DNA of 64,000 nucleotides from PALSA-270 sp963770245 (lineage in GTDB: Bacteria > Acidobacteriota > Terriglobia > Terriglobales > Acidobacteriaceae): NCBI GenBank assembly GCA_963770245.1, contig CAVYOX010000013.1:1-64000 (forward strand). The letters are read 5' to 3'. The first letter of the stretch is position 1, and every line of letters begins with the position of its first letter. The notes under the pieces are model-generated. The model did no database searches, was not told the origin of the DNA, and was given only the letters and a program-made list of their open reading frames with translations. The translations under genes and the position numbers were made by a program. This document shows positions 1-10,745 of the stretch, in pieces.

Positions 1-157
1 GTTTTCAGCCCGCGACCAATGCCCAATGTTATGGGATCAGGAAGTTCTATTGTTTTCAAGCGCAGGCTGCTGCCTCGAGCCTATTCGCCGAGAAGAATCT
101 TCTGAAATCGCTCGCCGGAGCGTATAACCATCCCCTGCGGAAGCTGACGGAGGCTCT
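1..157. other. Region upstream of the exonuclease
   Basis: No start codon and no recognisable family. A plus-strand frame reads AASSLFAEKNLLKSLAGAY and could be the end of an upstream gene, but it runs past the exonuclease start without a stop, so it is not supported. Confidence 0.25.
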
Positions 158-1054
158 ATGGATGTGCACCTGGTTGACGGGACCTATGAATTGTTCCGCC
201 ACTTTTTCGCCGTGCCGCCGGCGGCAGATGTCAACGGCCAGGAAATCGGTGCCGTACGTGGGGTCGTGGCGTCGGTTTTATCCATGATCGAGCGAGGTGC
301 AACCCACATCGGGGTGGCAACCGATCATGTGGTCGAATCGTTTCGCAACGATCTGTATCCCGGGTACAAGACCGCGGATGGCGTACCCGATGAGTTGCTC
401 TCGCAGTTTCCTGTTCTCGAGCAGGCGCTCGAGGCCATGGGAGTGGTGGTGTGGCCGATGGTTCATTTCGAGGCGGATGATGCGCTCGCCTCCGCGGCCG
501 CCACAGCGGCCCAGGATGACCGGGTGAGGCAGGTTTTCATTTGCACGCCGGACAAAGATCTCAGTCAATGTGTTGTGGGCAGTCGAGTCGTTCAACTGGA
601 CCGCAGGCGCGACATCTTACGCGATGAAGCAGGAGTAGTCGCCAAGTTCGGGGTGAAGCCGCAATCGATTCCGGACTACCTGGCTGTAGTCGGCGACACA
701 GCCGACGGCTTTCCGGGCATTGCAGGATGGGGCGCAAAGGCCGCTGCGCAGACCCTTTCCCAGTACCCGCACCTCGAGAGTATTCCGAAGGATTGGCACG
801 ACTGGCATCCCTCGATCCGCAAGGCCCGTCTGCTGTCCGAATCGCTATTCAACGCATGGAGCGAGGCGGTGTTGTTTCGCAAACTCGCCACCCTACGATT
901 GGACGTGCCGGTCTTTCGCTCGGTCGAGGATCTTTGCTGGCGAGGGCCGCACCCGAACTTTGAGGAAGTCTGCCGCCGGATGAACTCACCTAATCTGGGC
1001 GCCCGCGCCGCCGCGGCAAGATCGAGATCCCAGCAGGAGCAGACACCCGGGTAA
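158..1054 (+). CDS. 5'-3' exonuclease / flap endonuclease (PolI N-domain type), stand-alone
   Basis: A 298-residue protein resembling the 5'-3' exonuclease domain of DNA polymerase I, without polymerase or proofreading domains. Metal-binding and DNA-binding motifs are visible: Asp7 in LVDGTY, the basic SFRNDLYPGYK segment near 61-71, EADD at 105-108, PDKD at 131-134, and a helix-hairpin-helix-like GDTADGFPGIAGWGAKAA at 179-196. The family removes 5' flaps and RNA primers during replication and repair in the cytoplasm. The start is supported by a GGAGG box about 7 nt upstream. It stands alone, followed after about 200 nt by an unrelated secreted protein. The family call is firm; the specific cellular role is inferred. 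Confidence 0.9.
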   Translation: MDVHLVDGTYELFRHFFAVPPAADVNGQEIGAVRGVVASVLSMIERGATHIGVATDHVVESFRNDLYPGYKTADGVPDELLSQFPVLEQALEAMGVVVWPMVHFEADDALASAAATAAQDDRVRQVFICTPDKDLSQCVVGSRVVQLDRRRDILRDEAGVVAKFGVKPQSIPDYLAVVGDTADGFPGIAGWGAKAAAQTLSQYPHLESIPKDWHDWHPSIRKARLLSESLFNAWSEAVLFRKLATLRLDVPVFRSVEDLCWRGPHPNFEEVCRRMNSPNLGARAAAARSRSQQEQTPG

Positions 1055-1263
1055 TACCCTGCCAGAGGGGGCTGAAGCCGCCGGCTTGAACTGGCGGAAT
1101 GGTTGCCCACCCGGGATCTAACCTCGCGGCCCGCCATGCTGGCGAACGCTGCCACCAGCCCGGCCATTCCGACAATCGCAGCCCAGTTGGGACGGCTCCG
1201 ACTGGGCTTCTGTACGACCGCACCGAGCGCGCGCTAGAATGACCGCCACTACGGAACTGTCGG

Positions 1264-2118
1264 ATGGCCATGCCGATCTCTCTCGTCCGCTTCACCAGGA
1301 AACTCGTTCGTCGATCCTTCCTGCTCGCCTTGCCGCTGTTGACCGCTCCGCATCCGCTGCGCGCGCAAGTGCCCAACCCGCCGGCTCCCGCCGCTCCGGT
1401 TGCGCCGGCATGGGCGCAGCCGGGCTCGGCAACCCACGTCCAGGCAGCGCCGCCCGAGGACTTTCACCGACCCAGCAGGAATTTCGACAGTCCGATCGGG
1501 ATTTTCGAGGGCCAGTCTGACATTGGAAGCGCGTTGGTTGCGGGCAGCGCCAGTCTCGACGCCGGCACCGGGCGCTATACCATCCACTCCGCCGGCTACA
1601 ACGTCTGGTACACGCGCGACGAATTTCGCTATCTCTGGAAGAAGATGTCGGGTGATGTATCACTGGCGGCCGACGTGGAGTTTCCGGACCCGAGCGGGTA
1701 CGGTGACCGCAAGGCAGTACTCGTCATTCGGCAGGACCTCGATGACGATTCGAAAGAAGCCATTGCCGCCCTGCATGGTTTGGGCATGATTCACCTGGCC
1801 GAGCGTCCGCAAAAGGGAGTTCGCGTCCATGACATGGAGTACCGCATCGGGGGCCGCGGCCGTCCCGGTGGTGCCACTCCGGACTCTCTCGTCCCCGTCA
1901 TCGCGCGGCGCATCGGCATCGAAAAGCACGGCGACCGGTTCGCGCTTTTTGTCAGCGTGGAAGGCGAAGCCATGCATCAGTTCGGACCGCCGATTAGCCT
2001 GCACATCGACGGGCCCTTCTATGTGGGCATCGGCTTCTGCTCGCATTTGCCCGACAAGTCCGATACCGCCGTGCTCTCTCACGTTGTTCTCGAGAGCTCC
2101 GCCGGCCAGGTCCACTAA
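1264..2118 (+). CDS. Secreted protein, DUF1349/concanavalin-lectin-fold-like
   Basis: A 284-residue protein with an N-terminal export signal: basic residues, then a hydrophobic LLALPLLTA segment, with likely cleavage after LRAQ near residue 38. A proline/alanine-rich linker follows. The body (about 90-280) resembles the beta-sandwich domains that acidobacteria often place at the front of TolB-like biopolymer-sensing proteins; GYNVWYTRDEFRYLWKK is typical of the DUF1349-like group. No propeller repeats follow, so this would be a free version of the module. The start could also be the ATG at 1270. Function unknown; carbohydrate or polymer binding at the cell surface is a guess from the fold. 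Confidence 0.65.
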   Translation: MAMPISLVRFTRKLVRRSFLLALPLLTAPHPLRAQVPNPPAPAAPVAPAWAQPGSATHVQAAPPEDFHRPSRNFDSPIGIFEGQSDIGSALVAGSASLDAGTGRYTIHSAGYNVWYTRDEFRYLWKKMSGDVSLAADVEFPDPSGYGDRKAVLVIRQDLDDDSKEAIAALHGLGMIHLAERPQKGVRVHDMEYRIGGRGRPGGATPDSLVPVIARRIGIEKHGDRFALFVSVEGEAMHQFGPPISLHIDGPFYVGIGFCSHLPDKSDTAVLSHVVLESSAGQVH

Positions 2119-2141
2119 GCGACTGGCCTCCGGCCGCGTTT

Positions 2142-2466
2142 AGCTCGAGTTCTGGCCCGCGCCCGTAGCGCTGGGTGGCATAACCCACAATAAGCCCACC
2201 ATGCCCCCCGGCAGCATGATCTGGAAGTAGTAACCGTGCTGCATCTGGGCGACGATCAAGGCCCGGAGCAGGCCTACCGCCAGACCGAATCAAATGCCCA
2301 GAGGGAGCGAATGCACCTTGCGAGCGAACACTCCAATCACGATGCCGGCGATCTGCGCCCACGGCCGGCGTGAACCAGGCGGTCATCCCAGACCACACAC
2401 CATTGACTCGTGTAGATACAAGCGCCGTCAACGAGGCACAAGTCGATGCGGCTATTCGTTCCATAG
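2142..2466 (-). pseudogene. Small multi-TM membrane protein, broken by frameshift and stop
   Basis: The gap between the secreted protein and the kinase gene is not empty. On the minus strand a membrane-protein-like sequence reads MERIAASTCASLTALV, then after a frame change AQIAGIVIGVFARK and, past an in-frame TGA, FGLAVGLLRALIVAQMQ and a YYFQIMLPGG motif, finishing after another frame change as GLIVGYATQRYGRG. The pieces together resemble a small acidobacterial membrane protein of about 100 residues with three hydrophobic helices. Either it is decaying or it carries sequencing errors. Function unknown. Edges are approximate. Confidence 0.45.
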
Positions 2467-2515
2467 ACTTTGAAGATGGATTCGTCTTCTTTGATTCGTG
2501 ACGATCTGTCACGCT

Positions 2516-5224
2516 CTACTCCGCCTCTGCCTTCCACAGCGGCTGTCCGCCAAGCGAGAGGTAAAATCCCCAGCCTGCGAGCGCCACCACACTCAGCAAC
2601 GCGAAGATAGACGAGCTCATGTACCAGATGGAGAAATCCGCACTAAAAGGGACGTTCGACAGCATATCCACGGTGAAGATGGAGACCGCCAGCGGTACCA
2701 GCCCGAAGCGATACACAATGAGGACCGCGATGGCGTAAATGACGATGTGGGCTGGGATCTCGACGGCCCAATAGGATCCCCCCGAGTTCAGAGCGGTGAA
2801 GATGGCCACGAACGCAATCGCCACGATCCAGTCCTTGCGCAGCAACACTTTCAAACCCAGCAACAGGAAGAAGAATTCCAAGGCAGCGAGAATAGACTCT
2901 GGCACCCGGTACAGCCAAGTGCCCAACGCCTCCCGTCCACCGAGCAGATATTCGGTTGTGTAGGTCTCAGGCGGAGCCCCCATGTGCATCATCGGGATGG
3001 AGCGGATCTGGAAGAGCAGAATCCAGACCACCCCGAGGATCACGCCGAACAAAAGGTCCCGCCCGACCACCGGGTCGCGCATTTGCCCGGAAAGCAGACG
3101 ACTCCAGGAGATGATGGTTCGAGGCCAGTGGCGCCGCACCCAAGGCTCGATCGCGAGATAGAGGAGCCAGGTCGTCCCGGAGACAAACAGGCCGGTGCTT
3201 ATGGCAATTACAAAAAGGCCGAAGGTTTCGAGACCTGGCACCAGGTGGCTACGGCACAGCCACAGCGCCATTTCCAGGCCGAACATGACAAAAGCCAAGC
3301 GGACCGCTCCGTCCCGGTCGCCGCGCCCTAGGCGATAGTTGCGTCGCGCGAAAAAAGCCGCCGTCAGCAGCACCGAGACCAGCAAGAGCACTCCCGCCAC
3401 CTGGCGCGCTTTGTCTCCGCTCGTCCGTTCATCGCCTTTTGCGCGCTCGGGTTTTGTCCAGTCTCCAATCAACGAGAAAAAAACCGGCTGGCCGCGCCAC
3501 GATGCAGCCTCGATGCGCAGGGGACGCGTTGTATCCGGCCACTTTCCCGTCCAGGCGGCCCGCGCGTCCCCACCCCCCAGAGAGTTCCAGATGGGCTGCG
3601 CCGCCTGAAACTGGGATGGCTCCAGTCCAGCCGCGCGAAACAGCACATTCCAGTCAAAAGGCCTGGAAGACCCGTTGCTCGGACTCTCGAGTTCCGGTGG
3701 AATCGCCAGCAGGTAGATCAACCGGCCCTGGGGATCGAGTTCTACGTGCACCATGCCGGAAACGATCTCCGTCGGATCGTAGCTCTGAACAATGCCGGGG
3801 GTCAGCATTTGATCGTGAAAATCGCTGGCCACCAGGTACCGTGGGCTCTGCCGATACCAGTACTGCAGCAGAGACGGTCGCCCGGCTAAGACCCGGTTCC
3901 AGTCCGGACGCGGCTTGTCCGTCTTCTCGATGGATGCAATCAGGTCCGCGTTGTTGTACAAGCCGTAAGCGCTATCTGCAGGGTGCTGCTCGTATCCCAG
4001 CTGTGCGATGATCTCGCGAGCTTTTTGGGTGAGAACTTCCGGAGACAGCTCGAGCCCCATCTTTTCGAATGGGCTGAAGTGGATGGCATAATAGACGACA
4101 CACATCAAGCCGAGCAGCACTGCGGCCAAGCAAGCCAGCGCGATTCGCGGACGAAGGCCGGCGGTTTCTCCCGAGGCTGCGACCAGTTGCGGCGAAGGGG
4201 TCTCTCCCGCGGCCAAGGCCGCCGCCAAGGGATCTCCGCCGGGCAGGGCCGCCGCCACACTGATTACGTTCGCGGGGCGCGCCGTGGGCTCGGTTTCGAG
4301 GCAACGCAGGATCACACGTTCGATCGCAGGATCAAGATCCTTCACCACCGATGACGGCCGACTGAGCATCTTCTGTCCGCTGCTCGGCGCCTCGGCGGCG
4401 AAAGCGCGCTTGCCGGTGAAGACTTCATAGAGAACCAGGCCGAGCGCGTAGATGTCGGTGCGCACGCTGACTTCGGTGCCCGCCAGTTGCTCCGGAGCCA
4501 TGTAGGCTGGAGTGCCGCTGCGCACCTCGGCGCCCTGGATCTGCCCGGCCACGCCGGCCAGACCGAAGTCGGTAATCACCACCTGGCCGCGGCCATCGAG
4601 CATGATGTTCGCCGGCTTCATGTCCCGGTGGAGCACTCCCTTCACGTGGGCGGCAGACAATCCTGCGCAAAGCTGGCGTGCAATGTCGAGGGCTTTGTCC
4701 TGGGGAAGCCGGCCGATGCGCCGGAGAAGCGAAGCCAGATCCTCTCCATCGACGTACTCCATGGTGAAGAAGCTGTGGTTGTCCACCTCCCCGACGTCGT
4801 ACACCCGGCAAACGTTCGGATGAGAGATGCGGCGGGCAATGCGAACCTCGTTGCGAAAACGCTCAAGCAGCCCCTCATCGCGCACCGCTTGGTCGGGCAG
4901 AAACTTCAGGGCAACGGGCTGGCCGAGTGTCAGGTCATCGGCGCGGTAGACCTCGCCCATGCCGCCCTTGCCCAGCAAGGCGACGATGCGGTAGCGTCCG
5001 GCGACCAGGTGGCCGGGCAGGAAGCGCCCCTCGTCCAGCGGGGATGCCGACGAACCCGAGAGGCGCGAGGCCGACGGAGGCCTTGCGGATCGCGGTGGAG
5101 TGGCCGGGGCAAAATCGAGTGTGGCCCCTTCGTTGCCATAGGTGCCTCCGAGCGGGGTGCCGCACGACGAGCAGAAATGTCCGGAAGGGGGGACCTCGGT
5201 ACCGCAAGCGGTGCAAGTGGCCAT
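2516..5224 (-). CDS. Membrane-anchored Ser/Thr protein kinase with zinc ribbon
   Basis: A 902-residue protein. It starts with a zinc ribbon (Cys4, Cys7, Cys18, Cys21), then a Hanks-type kinase domain at about 78-330: glycine loop GKGGMGEVY (86-93), Lys107 in VALKF, HRDMKPAN (199-206) and DFG (219-221). After a transmembrane helix near 365 comes an extracytoplasmic stretch of about 230 residues, then about eight membrane segments to the C-terminus. The architecture suggests phosphorylation signalling driven by the membrane or periplasmic part. The gene follows the blaI-blaR1-TonB-VWFA operon on the same strand after a 200-nt gap, so it may be separate. All catalytic residues are present, so it should be active. 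Confidence 0.92.
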   Translation of the reverse strand: MATCTACGTEVPPSGHFCSSCGTPLGGTYGNEGATLDFAPATPPRSARPPSASRLSGSSASPLDEGRFLPGHLVAGRYRIVALLGKGGMGEVYRADDLTLGQPVALKFLPDQAVRDEGLLERFRNEVRIARRISHPNVCRVYDVGEVDNHSFFTMEYVDGEDLASLLRRIGRLPQDKALDIARQLCAGLSAAHVKGVLHRDMKPANIMLDGRGQVVITDFGLAGVAGQIQGAEVRSGTPAYMAPEQLAGTEVSVRTDIYALGLVLYEVFTGKRAFAAEAPSSGQKMLSRPSSVVKDLDPAIERVILRCLETEPTARPANVISVAAALPGGDPLAAALAAGETPSPQLVAASGETAGLRPRIALACLAAVLLGLMCVVYYAIHFSPFEKMGLELSPEVLTQKAREIIAQLGYEQHPADSAYGLYNNADLIASIEKTDKPRPDWNRVLAGRPSLLQYWYRQSPRYLVASDFHDQMLTPGIVQSYDPTEIVSGMVHVELDPQGRLIYLLAIPPELESPSNGSSRPFDWNVLFRAAGLEPSQFQAAQPIWNSLGGGDARAAWTGKWPDTTRPLRIEAASWRGQPVFFSLIGDWTKPERAKGDERTSGDKARQVAGVLLLVSVLLTAAFFARRNYRLGRGDRDGAVRLAFVMFGLEMALWLCRSHLVPGLETFGLFVIAISTGLFVSGTTWLLYLAIEPWVRRHWPRTIISWSRLLSGQMRDPVVGRDLLFGVILGVVWILLFQIRSIPMMHMGAPPETYTTEYLLGGREALGTWLYRVPESILAALEFFFLLLGLKVLLRKDWIVAIAFVAIFTALNSGGSYWAVEIPAHIVIYAIAVLIVYRFGLVPLAVSIFTVDMLSNVPFSADFSIWYMSSSIFALLSVVALAGWGFYLSLGGQPLWKAEAE

Positions 5225-5425
5225 GAATTTTCCCGCTCCAGTCTAACCCGGCAGAACCGAATGTGGCTCGCGTGACAATCGGCTGCCGGCTCCAGGCTGA
5301 GGCCGAAGCCCGGTTTCGCAGAAAACCCCAGGCGAGCACCCGCGCGATCGCCCGTCGAACCCCGAGCGGGTCCAACCCCGAGCAAGCCCAGGCCGCGGCA
5401 CGATGTTCGATCTCAAGCCGTGTCG

Positions 5426-7565
5426 TTAAGGCACAATCAGAATAGGAGCTCGCCAGAAGCTTGTCTTCTCGCTTGCCGGGTCGAGGATCGTGATCTGGCA
5501 GTCGTACTCTCCGGGAGCCAGGCGATCGATACCAAAGCTGAAGTTGAAAGGCATTGTTCCCAGCCGGCTGGTGGCACTCGGAACGACCGACAGGGGAGGG
5601 GTTTCAAGGGCCTTGTTGCCGCCGAAATAAAGGCTGACAAAGGCGAAAAGAGGCTGGCTCGCGGGCGGGCTGCCCGCGAGCGGCTGCTTATAGGCCTGGA
5701 GGTAGACGTATATCTCGTGACTCGTGCTGAAGACGCGAGTCACGCTGGGAATCAGTTTCTTTCCGTTCTGCAACCAGCGGGTTGACCGCATCTTCCTTCT
5801 CCTTGTGCTTGCACCTTTCTCGGCGTCATAGAGCGCGTCCTTCAAATCGACGCGCTGGCTGCTGAGCACGACCGAGCTGATGGGGACGCGCTTGTCCTCC
5901 TTGTTCAGATTGGGAATGACGAAGGTGGTCTGGTAGGTGCCGATTCTGCCCGTCTCATCGTCGCGCGCCAGGAACTTGATCATGTACTTGCCGGGCAGCA
6001 GCGTGAAGCCGGTGTCGTATTCGATGGGCCGATGGGCGAGCTCGGCGGCGGTTGCGTCGGAGAGCTTGATGTTGACGTTGTCGCGGACGTTGGTGACGGT
6101 CGTGCCGCCGACCAGGTCTTTGATTTCGCCGACGAAATCGATCAGGGTGTGCTCGGCGCCGCCGCGCTTGGCCAAGCGCCAGCTCGCGGCCGGGAATCTT
6201 GACGACGATGGGGACAAAATACTCGGCGCGGTTGAGCTGGAAGTGATCGATCTCCATGGCGATGGAAAGTTCGGTGATCGGGTCCTCGAGCATCAGCGCG
6301 TCTTCAAGCTGGCGCTCTTTGTCGACGGCGGTGAAGTGGCTGAACTCTTTGTCGGCGTAGTAGCCCTGGCGGTAGTCGAGCTTGGCAGTGGAGTCCTCGA
6401 CGAGAGAGATCTTGACCCGGCGGAAGCTGGCCGTTCTGGACCGTGTTGCTCGTGTAGTAGCCAATGCATGTAGTAGTCGGAGATGGCCTGCTGGGCCTGC
6501 TACGATGCCGCGCGTCAGGTCGTTGTTATCGAAGAGCGCTTTGCCGCCGGTGTCGCCGGCCAGCGCAAAGAGCGTGTCCTGCGACTGCTGAAAGTTGTTG
6601 GTCGTGGCCAGCGCGGCGGCGCCGGTGTACATGCCGGCGTTGCCGGGCGAGCCCTGGGTGGCGTCACCGAGCGGAGCCTCGGCTACCAGACCGCGCGCGT
6701 CGATCGGCCAGAAAGAGACGCCGGCTTTGATGGCGGCGTCGACGGTGGCATGAAGCTGGGCCTGGTTGTCGATGCCGTTGAGGCGCAGGCCGCTGGCGAA
6801 GTAGATGAGCGATTTCTTCTCGTTCAGCTGGCCGAGCATTTTGGCCGCAGTCTGCAGAGCGGAGAGCTGGCGGTCGGTGTTGAAGACGTTGAACTCGCTG
6901 TCGTCCTGGCCGAATGCGGCGCCGGTGTCGGCGCTGCTGGCGTCGTCGATCGTCTCCGCCGATCCCTGGCCCTCGCCAACGATCAGGGTCTCAAGAATGC
7001 TGAGCAGCTTGTTGCGATCGGCGGTGAAGTCCTGCAGGATGTCGACCGAACCGCCCTGGTAGCGAAGGATGGAGACCAGGTCGACGGTGGTCATTTGGGT
7101 GCGGAGGAATTGCTCCGCGGCTGAGAGGGCGCGCAGCTGGTCGGCCGGGCGCATGGCGGACATGTCGAAATAAAGCGCCAGCAGACGGCGATTCTTGTAG
7201 CGTTCGCTGTCCGGGGCTTCGGGCGCAATCTGTGTCCGGGTGAGGTGCTTGTAGAGTTTGAGCTCTTCCCTGCCCGGCTTGACTATCGGCAACGGCGAGA
7301 CATTGGTGGCGAAGTCCTGATGCTCGCAGAAAGTGATTGTCTGCGGGGCGCCGTCCTCGGTGACTGCGAAGTCCTTGGCAGTGAGTCCGGGGATGAACTT
7401 GCCCTGCTTATCTTTCACCACGACGGTTTCGACCACCAGCTGCGCCTTGACCGAGAAAGTGTAGGTCTCGGATGAGCCCGCAGGCTTGTTCTGCCCGACC
7501 TGCTGGGCGGCAGCCGGAGCGGCGGCTGAGAGTAAGAGAAGGAGGATTCCGACGGGTATTCTCAT
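5426..7565 (-). CDS. VWFA-domain protein of the acidobacterial TIGR03436 type (frameshifted)
   Basis: Two overlapping frames (7565-5955 and 6217-5426) make one secreted protein of about 700 residues. It has a signal peptide (MRIPVGILLLLLSAAAPAAAQ) and the acidobacterial front module (VVVKDKQGKFIPGLTAKDF, ...VTEDGAPQTITF), then a von Willebrand A domain with a degenerate metal site (FDMSAM), then a C-terminal beta-rich part ending in ILIVP. One extra base near 6174 splits it. Three single-base insertions near 6501, 6467 and 6430 cancel out, turning the expected QAQQAISDYYM / IGYYTSNT segment into nonsense, and another compensated set lies near 5812 and 5774. The start follows the TonB gene stop by 1 nt, so the two are co-transcribed. 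Role unknown; probably extracytoplasmic adhesion or complex assembly. Confidence 0.85.
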
Positions 7566-7566
7566 C

Positions 7567-10500
7567 TCAAAACCTCAGGCGCAGCGAAGTTTCGAGACTG
7601 CGCATCGGGCTAGCGGCCAGCGGAAGGCCGAACTGCGTGCTGTTTACGGTCGTGTTCCAGCTGGTGAAGACGCCATGGTTGAGCAGGTTGGTGGCATCCA
7701 CCCGGGCGTCCAGGTAGAAGCGTGTACTGGGGCGAAAGGTGCGCGCGAGGGAGCTATCGAGCGAGAACTGGGCGGGACCGGTGATCGAGTTCCTTCCCGC
7801 GGTTCCCCATTCGCCGGCGAGCGGCGCGCTATAGGCAGCGGCATTGAGGTGCGGGCCCGCCCCGGAGGCAGCGATCGAGACGGGAGAGCCGGTTCGATCC
7901 GGGCGGATGGTGCCGATCAATCCGGTTCCGGGGACGGCAGCTAAATACACTGGGGTTTCCGGCAGGCCCGTGCCCGCCGCCATGGCAGCCAGGAAAGTCC
8001 ACTCCTTGAGGAGCCGACCCGGCCAGCCGGTCATGAGGGTTCTGCCGCCCAGGCCTTCGCCACTCGTGTATTGCACCTGCAGATTGAGCAGGTGACGCTG
8101 ATCAAAGCTCGAAAGCGAGCGCTCCCCCCGCAGGTCGAGCCAATTCTGTGCAACCGCAGCGGTGGGCGCAGCCGGACTCTCGGTCGGCGCGTCGCTCGAG
8201 GCTGAATCCGTCGAGCCCTGGCTTTGGGCGCTGGCGGCGACGTGGCCCAGGCCACCGAGCAGCGCATCATCGTCGATCGATTTTGAAAGAGTGTAGAGGA
8301 GCGACGCGGTGAAGCCGCCGCGGAGCCTGCGGCGCAGCTGGATCTGCCCCTGTTGGCGCGTGGAATCCCCACCCGAACTTTGATAGACGAAACCCGACGG
8401 ACAGGCGGGACAGGGGTTCGCTGCGCCGATGGGGTAGGTGTTGGGCAGGAACTGCTGGACGCCGCGTGTGCCTTTGATTCCCAGGTAGGTAGCGGTGAGC
8501 TGCAGCGCGGCCGGCAGATCGCGCTGTACCGACAACTGCCAGATCTGGGCGTAGCCGACGCGAAAATGGGGATCGACTGCGAAGGTGTCGCTCGTGGTCG
8601 CCGAGCACGCGTTGAAGCCGTTCGCCAGGGTGAGCGGGCAGGCCGGACTATTGGCGACACTGAGGCTCTTAGAAAGCGGGGCCTGCTGGGCCAGGGCGAG
8701 CGCCGAGCTTTGGTAGACCGAGGTGTCGTGATAGACGCCGTAGCCGGCGCGGACCACGATGGTCGAAGCCGGAATGGGACGCCAGGCGATGCCGATGCGG
8801 GGTTCGAAACCGCGCCGATCGGGGCGAACGAGCGAGCTCGGATAGTGGATTCCGGTGAGCGGCCCGACTGGCTCGCTCGCGACGACGGGAGCCACGGCGG
8901 TGAAATCGGGAGCCACGTCGAGATTGACCAGGCGCCCGTGAACCTCGGTCATGGGCTCCCCATATTCCCAGCGCAGGCCGGCATTGATCGTGAGCGCCGG
9001 CAGGAAATGCCAGTCATCGCTCGCGTAGGCGTCGTAGACCGGTTCGCGGAGATATTTGTCGGCATTGCCAAAGGCGATCGAACTCGCGTCGGGCACGCCG
9101 ATGAGGAAGTCGGCGAGGTCCGAGCCCCCGCTGGTTACGCTGGTGGCTATACCCTCGGTTGCGGCCCCAGTGAAGGTGAAGATACCGCGCGGATTCTGCT
9201 CGAAGAAATCGTTGAACTGCTGCTCTGCGAAAATCGCCGCCCAGGGTGAGGTTGTGACGACGGTGATAGATGGCGGTCGAGGCTGCGAAGGCGTCGGTGC
9301 GGTCCCGATTGAACGAACTCTCGGCGTCGGTCAGGGGGGCGATGCCGCTTGAAAAGTTGAGCGTGGGCGGACCCCAGTTGGCTGGATCCTGATCATTGCC
9401 CGAGATGCCGGCAGCGCCGGAGACGTTCTGGCGGTTTTCAAAATAGGGCACGGTGTTCGTGCTCAGCCGGCTGAAACCGTAGCTGGCGTACAGAAAGAGA
9501 TGCTGGCTGAAGCGGTGCGCCCAATGGATGTTGAGGTTGATCCCGAAAATATCGGTCGAATCCGTGAAACCCAGCAAACTAGTGCTGCCCGACTTGGTGC
9601 TCTGGAAGTTGAAACTGCCGTAGAGTTCGTCTTTGCGGCCGATCGTCTTGTCCAGGCGCGACTGCAGCGCGTCGCGATGGCTGCTGTTTAGAACTGCCAC
9701 CTGGTAGTTATAAAGCGGATTGCCGGTAAGGTTGGGCAAGGGATAAAGCTGTAACAAGGCCTGTGCCTGCGGGCTGACCGGCACCCTATTCGCCGCGAAG
9801 GGCGCTCCCGTTACGGGATTGAAAATAGAAACGGGTTGTCCGAGGGCGTTCAGGAGGCCGGCGAGGTCGCCCGTCCGTTCTGCCGCCGTAGGTACGATGC
9901 CGGACTCGGTCTGGGCGATTTGATCGCGCGTCCATTGGTAGGCAACGAAGAAAATCGGTCCGTGCGGCAGCAGGTGCGGGATCTTGATGGGTCCGCCGAG
10001 GGTAAAGACACCGGTAATGCGATTGTAGGAAGACTTGGGCGGTTCGAGGCCGCTGAGCGAGTAAGGGCGGGCGTCGAGGGCGGAGTTGTCGAGAAAGACG
10101 GCCAGTCCGCCATTGTACAGACTCTTGCTGTTGAACCTTTTATTGCCGAAGGCCTGATCGAGTGAAAACCGTGAAGTAGCCGCATTGTTGACGCTGCCGT
10201 TGACCAGGAACCCATCCGACGGCTCCTGGCTCGCGTCCTCTTGCGGCTTGGGCATCTCCGCCGCCTCGCCGTTTGCAGAGTCGGCTGCGGGCTTTTTGGC
10301 CACCACTCTGGAAATAAGCGTGGGTGGGAGGCTGGGTGTCTGCGTTGTGCGCGCAAGGGGGACCATCTGGCTGAGCGGGAGCAATGTCAACTCCCACTTA
10401 GCCGCAGGCATGTTTGGGCTGATGCTCACCTCGGCCTCGATCGTCCGGAAGCATTGCATCTCGATTTCGATCTTGGCGGATCCCTCCGCCAGGTCCGCGA

Positions 10501-10696
10501 AACTGTAGGAGCCTCCCTGGTCGGTGACGGTACTAACCTGCCTCGTCCCTTGCGTCACCGTCACGGTAGCTCCGGGAACCGGGAAGCCACCGGAGGTGAC
10601 CTGGCCATGGTACTCGGAAGCCGAGGCCAGCATAGGGAATGCGAGCACTGCTAGAGTGAATAGCAGAGCGCAGACTAGCTGGCAGGTTCGATGCAT
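7567..10696 (-). CDS. TonB-dependent receptor / Oar-like outer-membrane protein (frameshifted)
   Basis: The protein begins at 10696 (MHRTCQLVCALLF, signal peptide ending near ASASEY), carries a CarboxypepD_reg-like Ig domain (GQVTSGGFPVPGATVTVTQG), a plug-like region (FSLDQAFGNKRFN, GGPIKIPHLLPHG) and a long beta-barrel ending in Phe (SLRLRF), the outer-membrane insertion signal. One extra base near 9226 separates the two frames (10696-about 9226 and about 9226-7567): FRR continues as QQFNDFFEQ in the second frame. An earlier in-frame ATG at 10771 would overlap blaR1, so 10696 is preferred. The gene sits 50 nt after blaR1 and 1 nt before the VWFA gene. Such proteins import or display large substrates at the outer membrane. 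Confidence 0.87.
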
Positions 10697-10745
10697 TCGC
10701 CGCCGCGACACTGCTTTCGCTTCTCTCCCGAAGTTCGTTTCCGCG

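Noticed and set aside
2498..3331. A 277-codon plus-strand frame opposite the kinase gene
   Set aside because: His/Gln/Arg-rich antisense shadow; the kinase frame has clear domains.
4487..5275. A 262-codon plus-strand frame opposite the kinase N-terminus
   Set aside because: Antisense of the zinc ribbon and kinase domain, no motif of its own.
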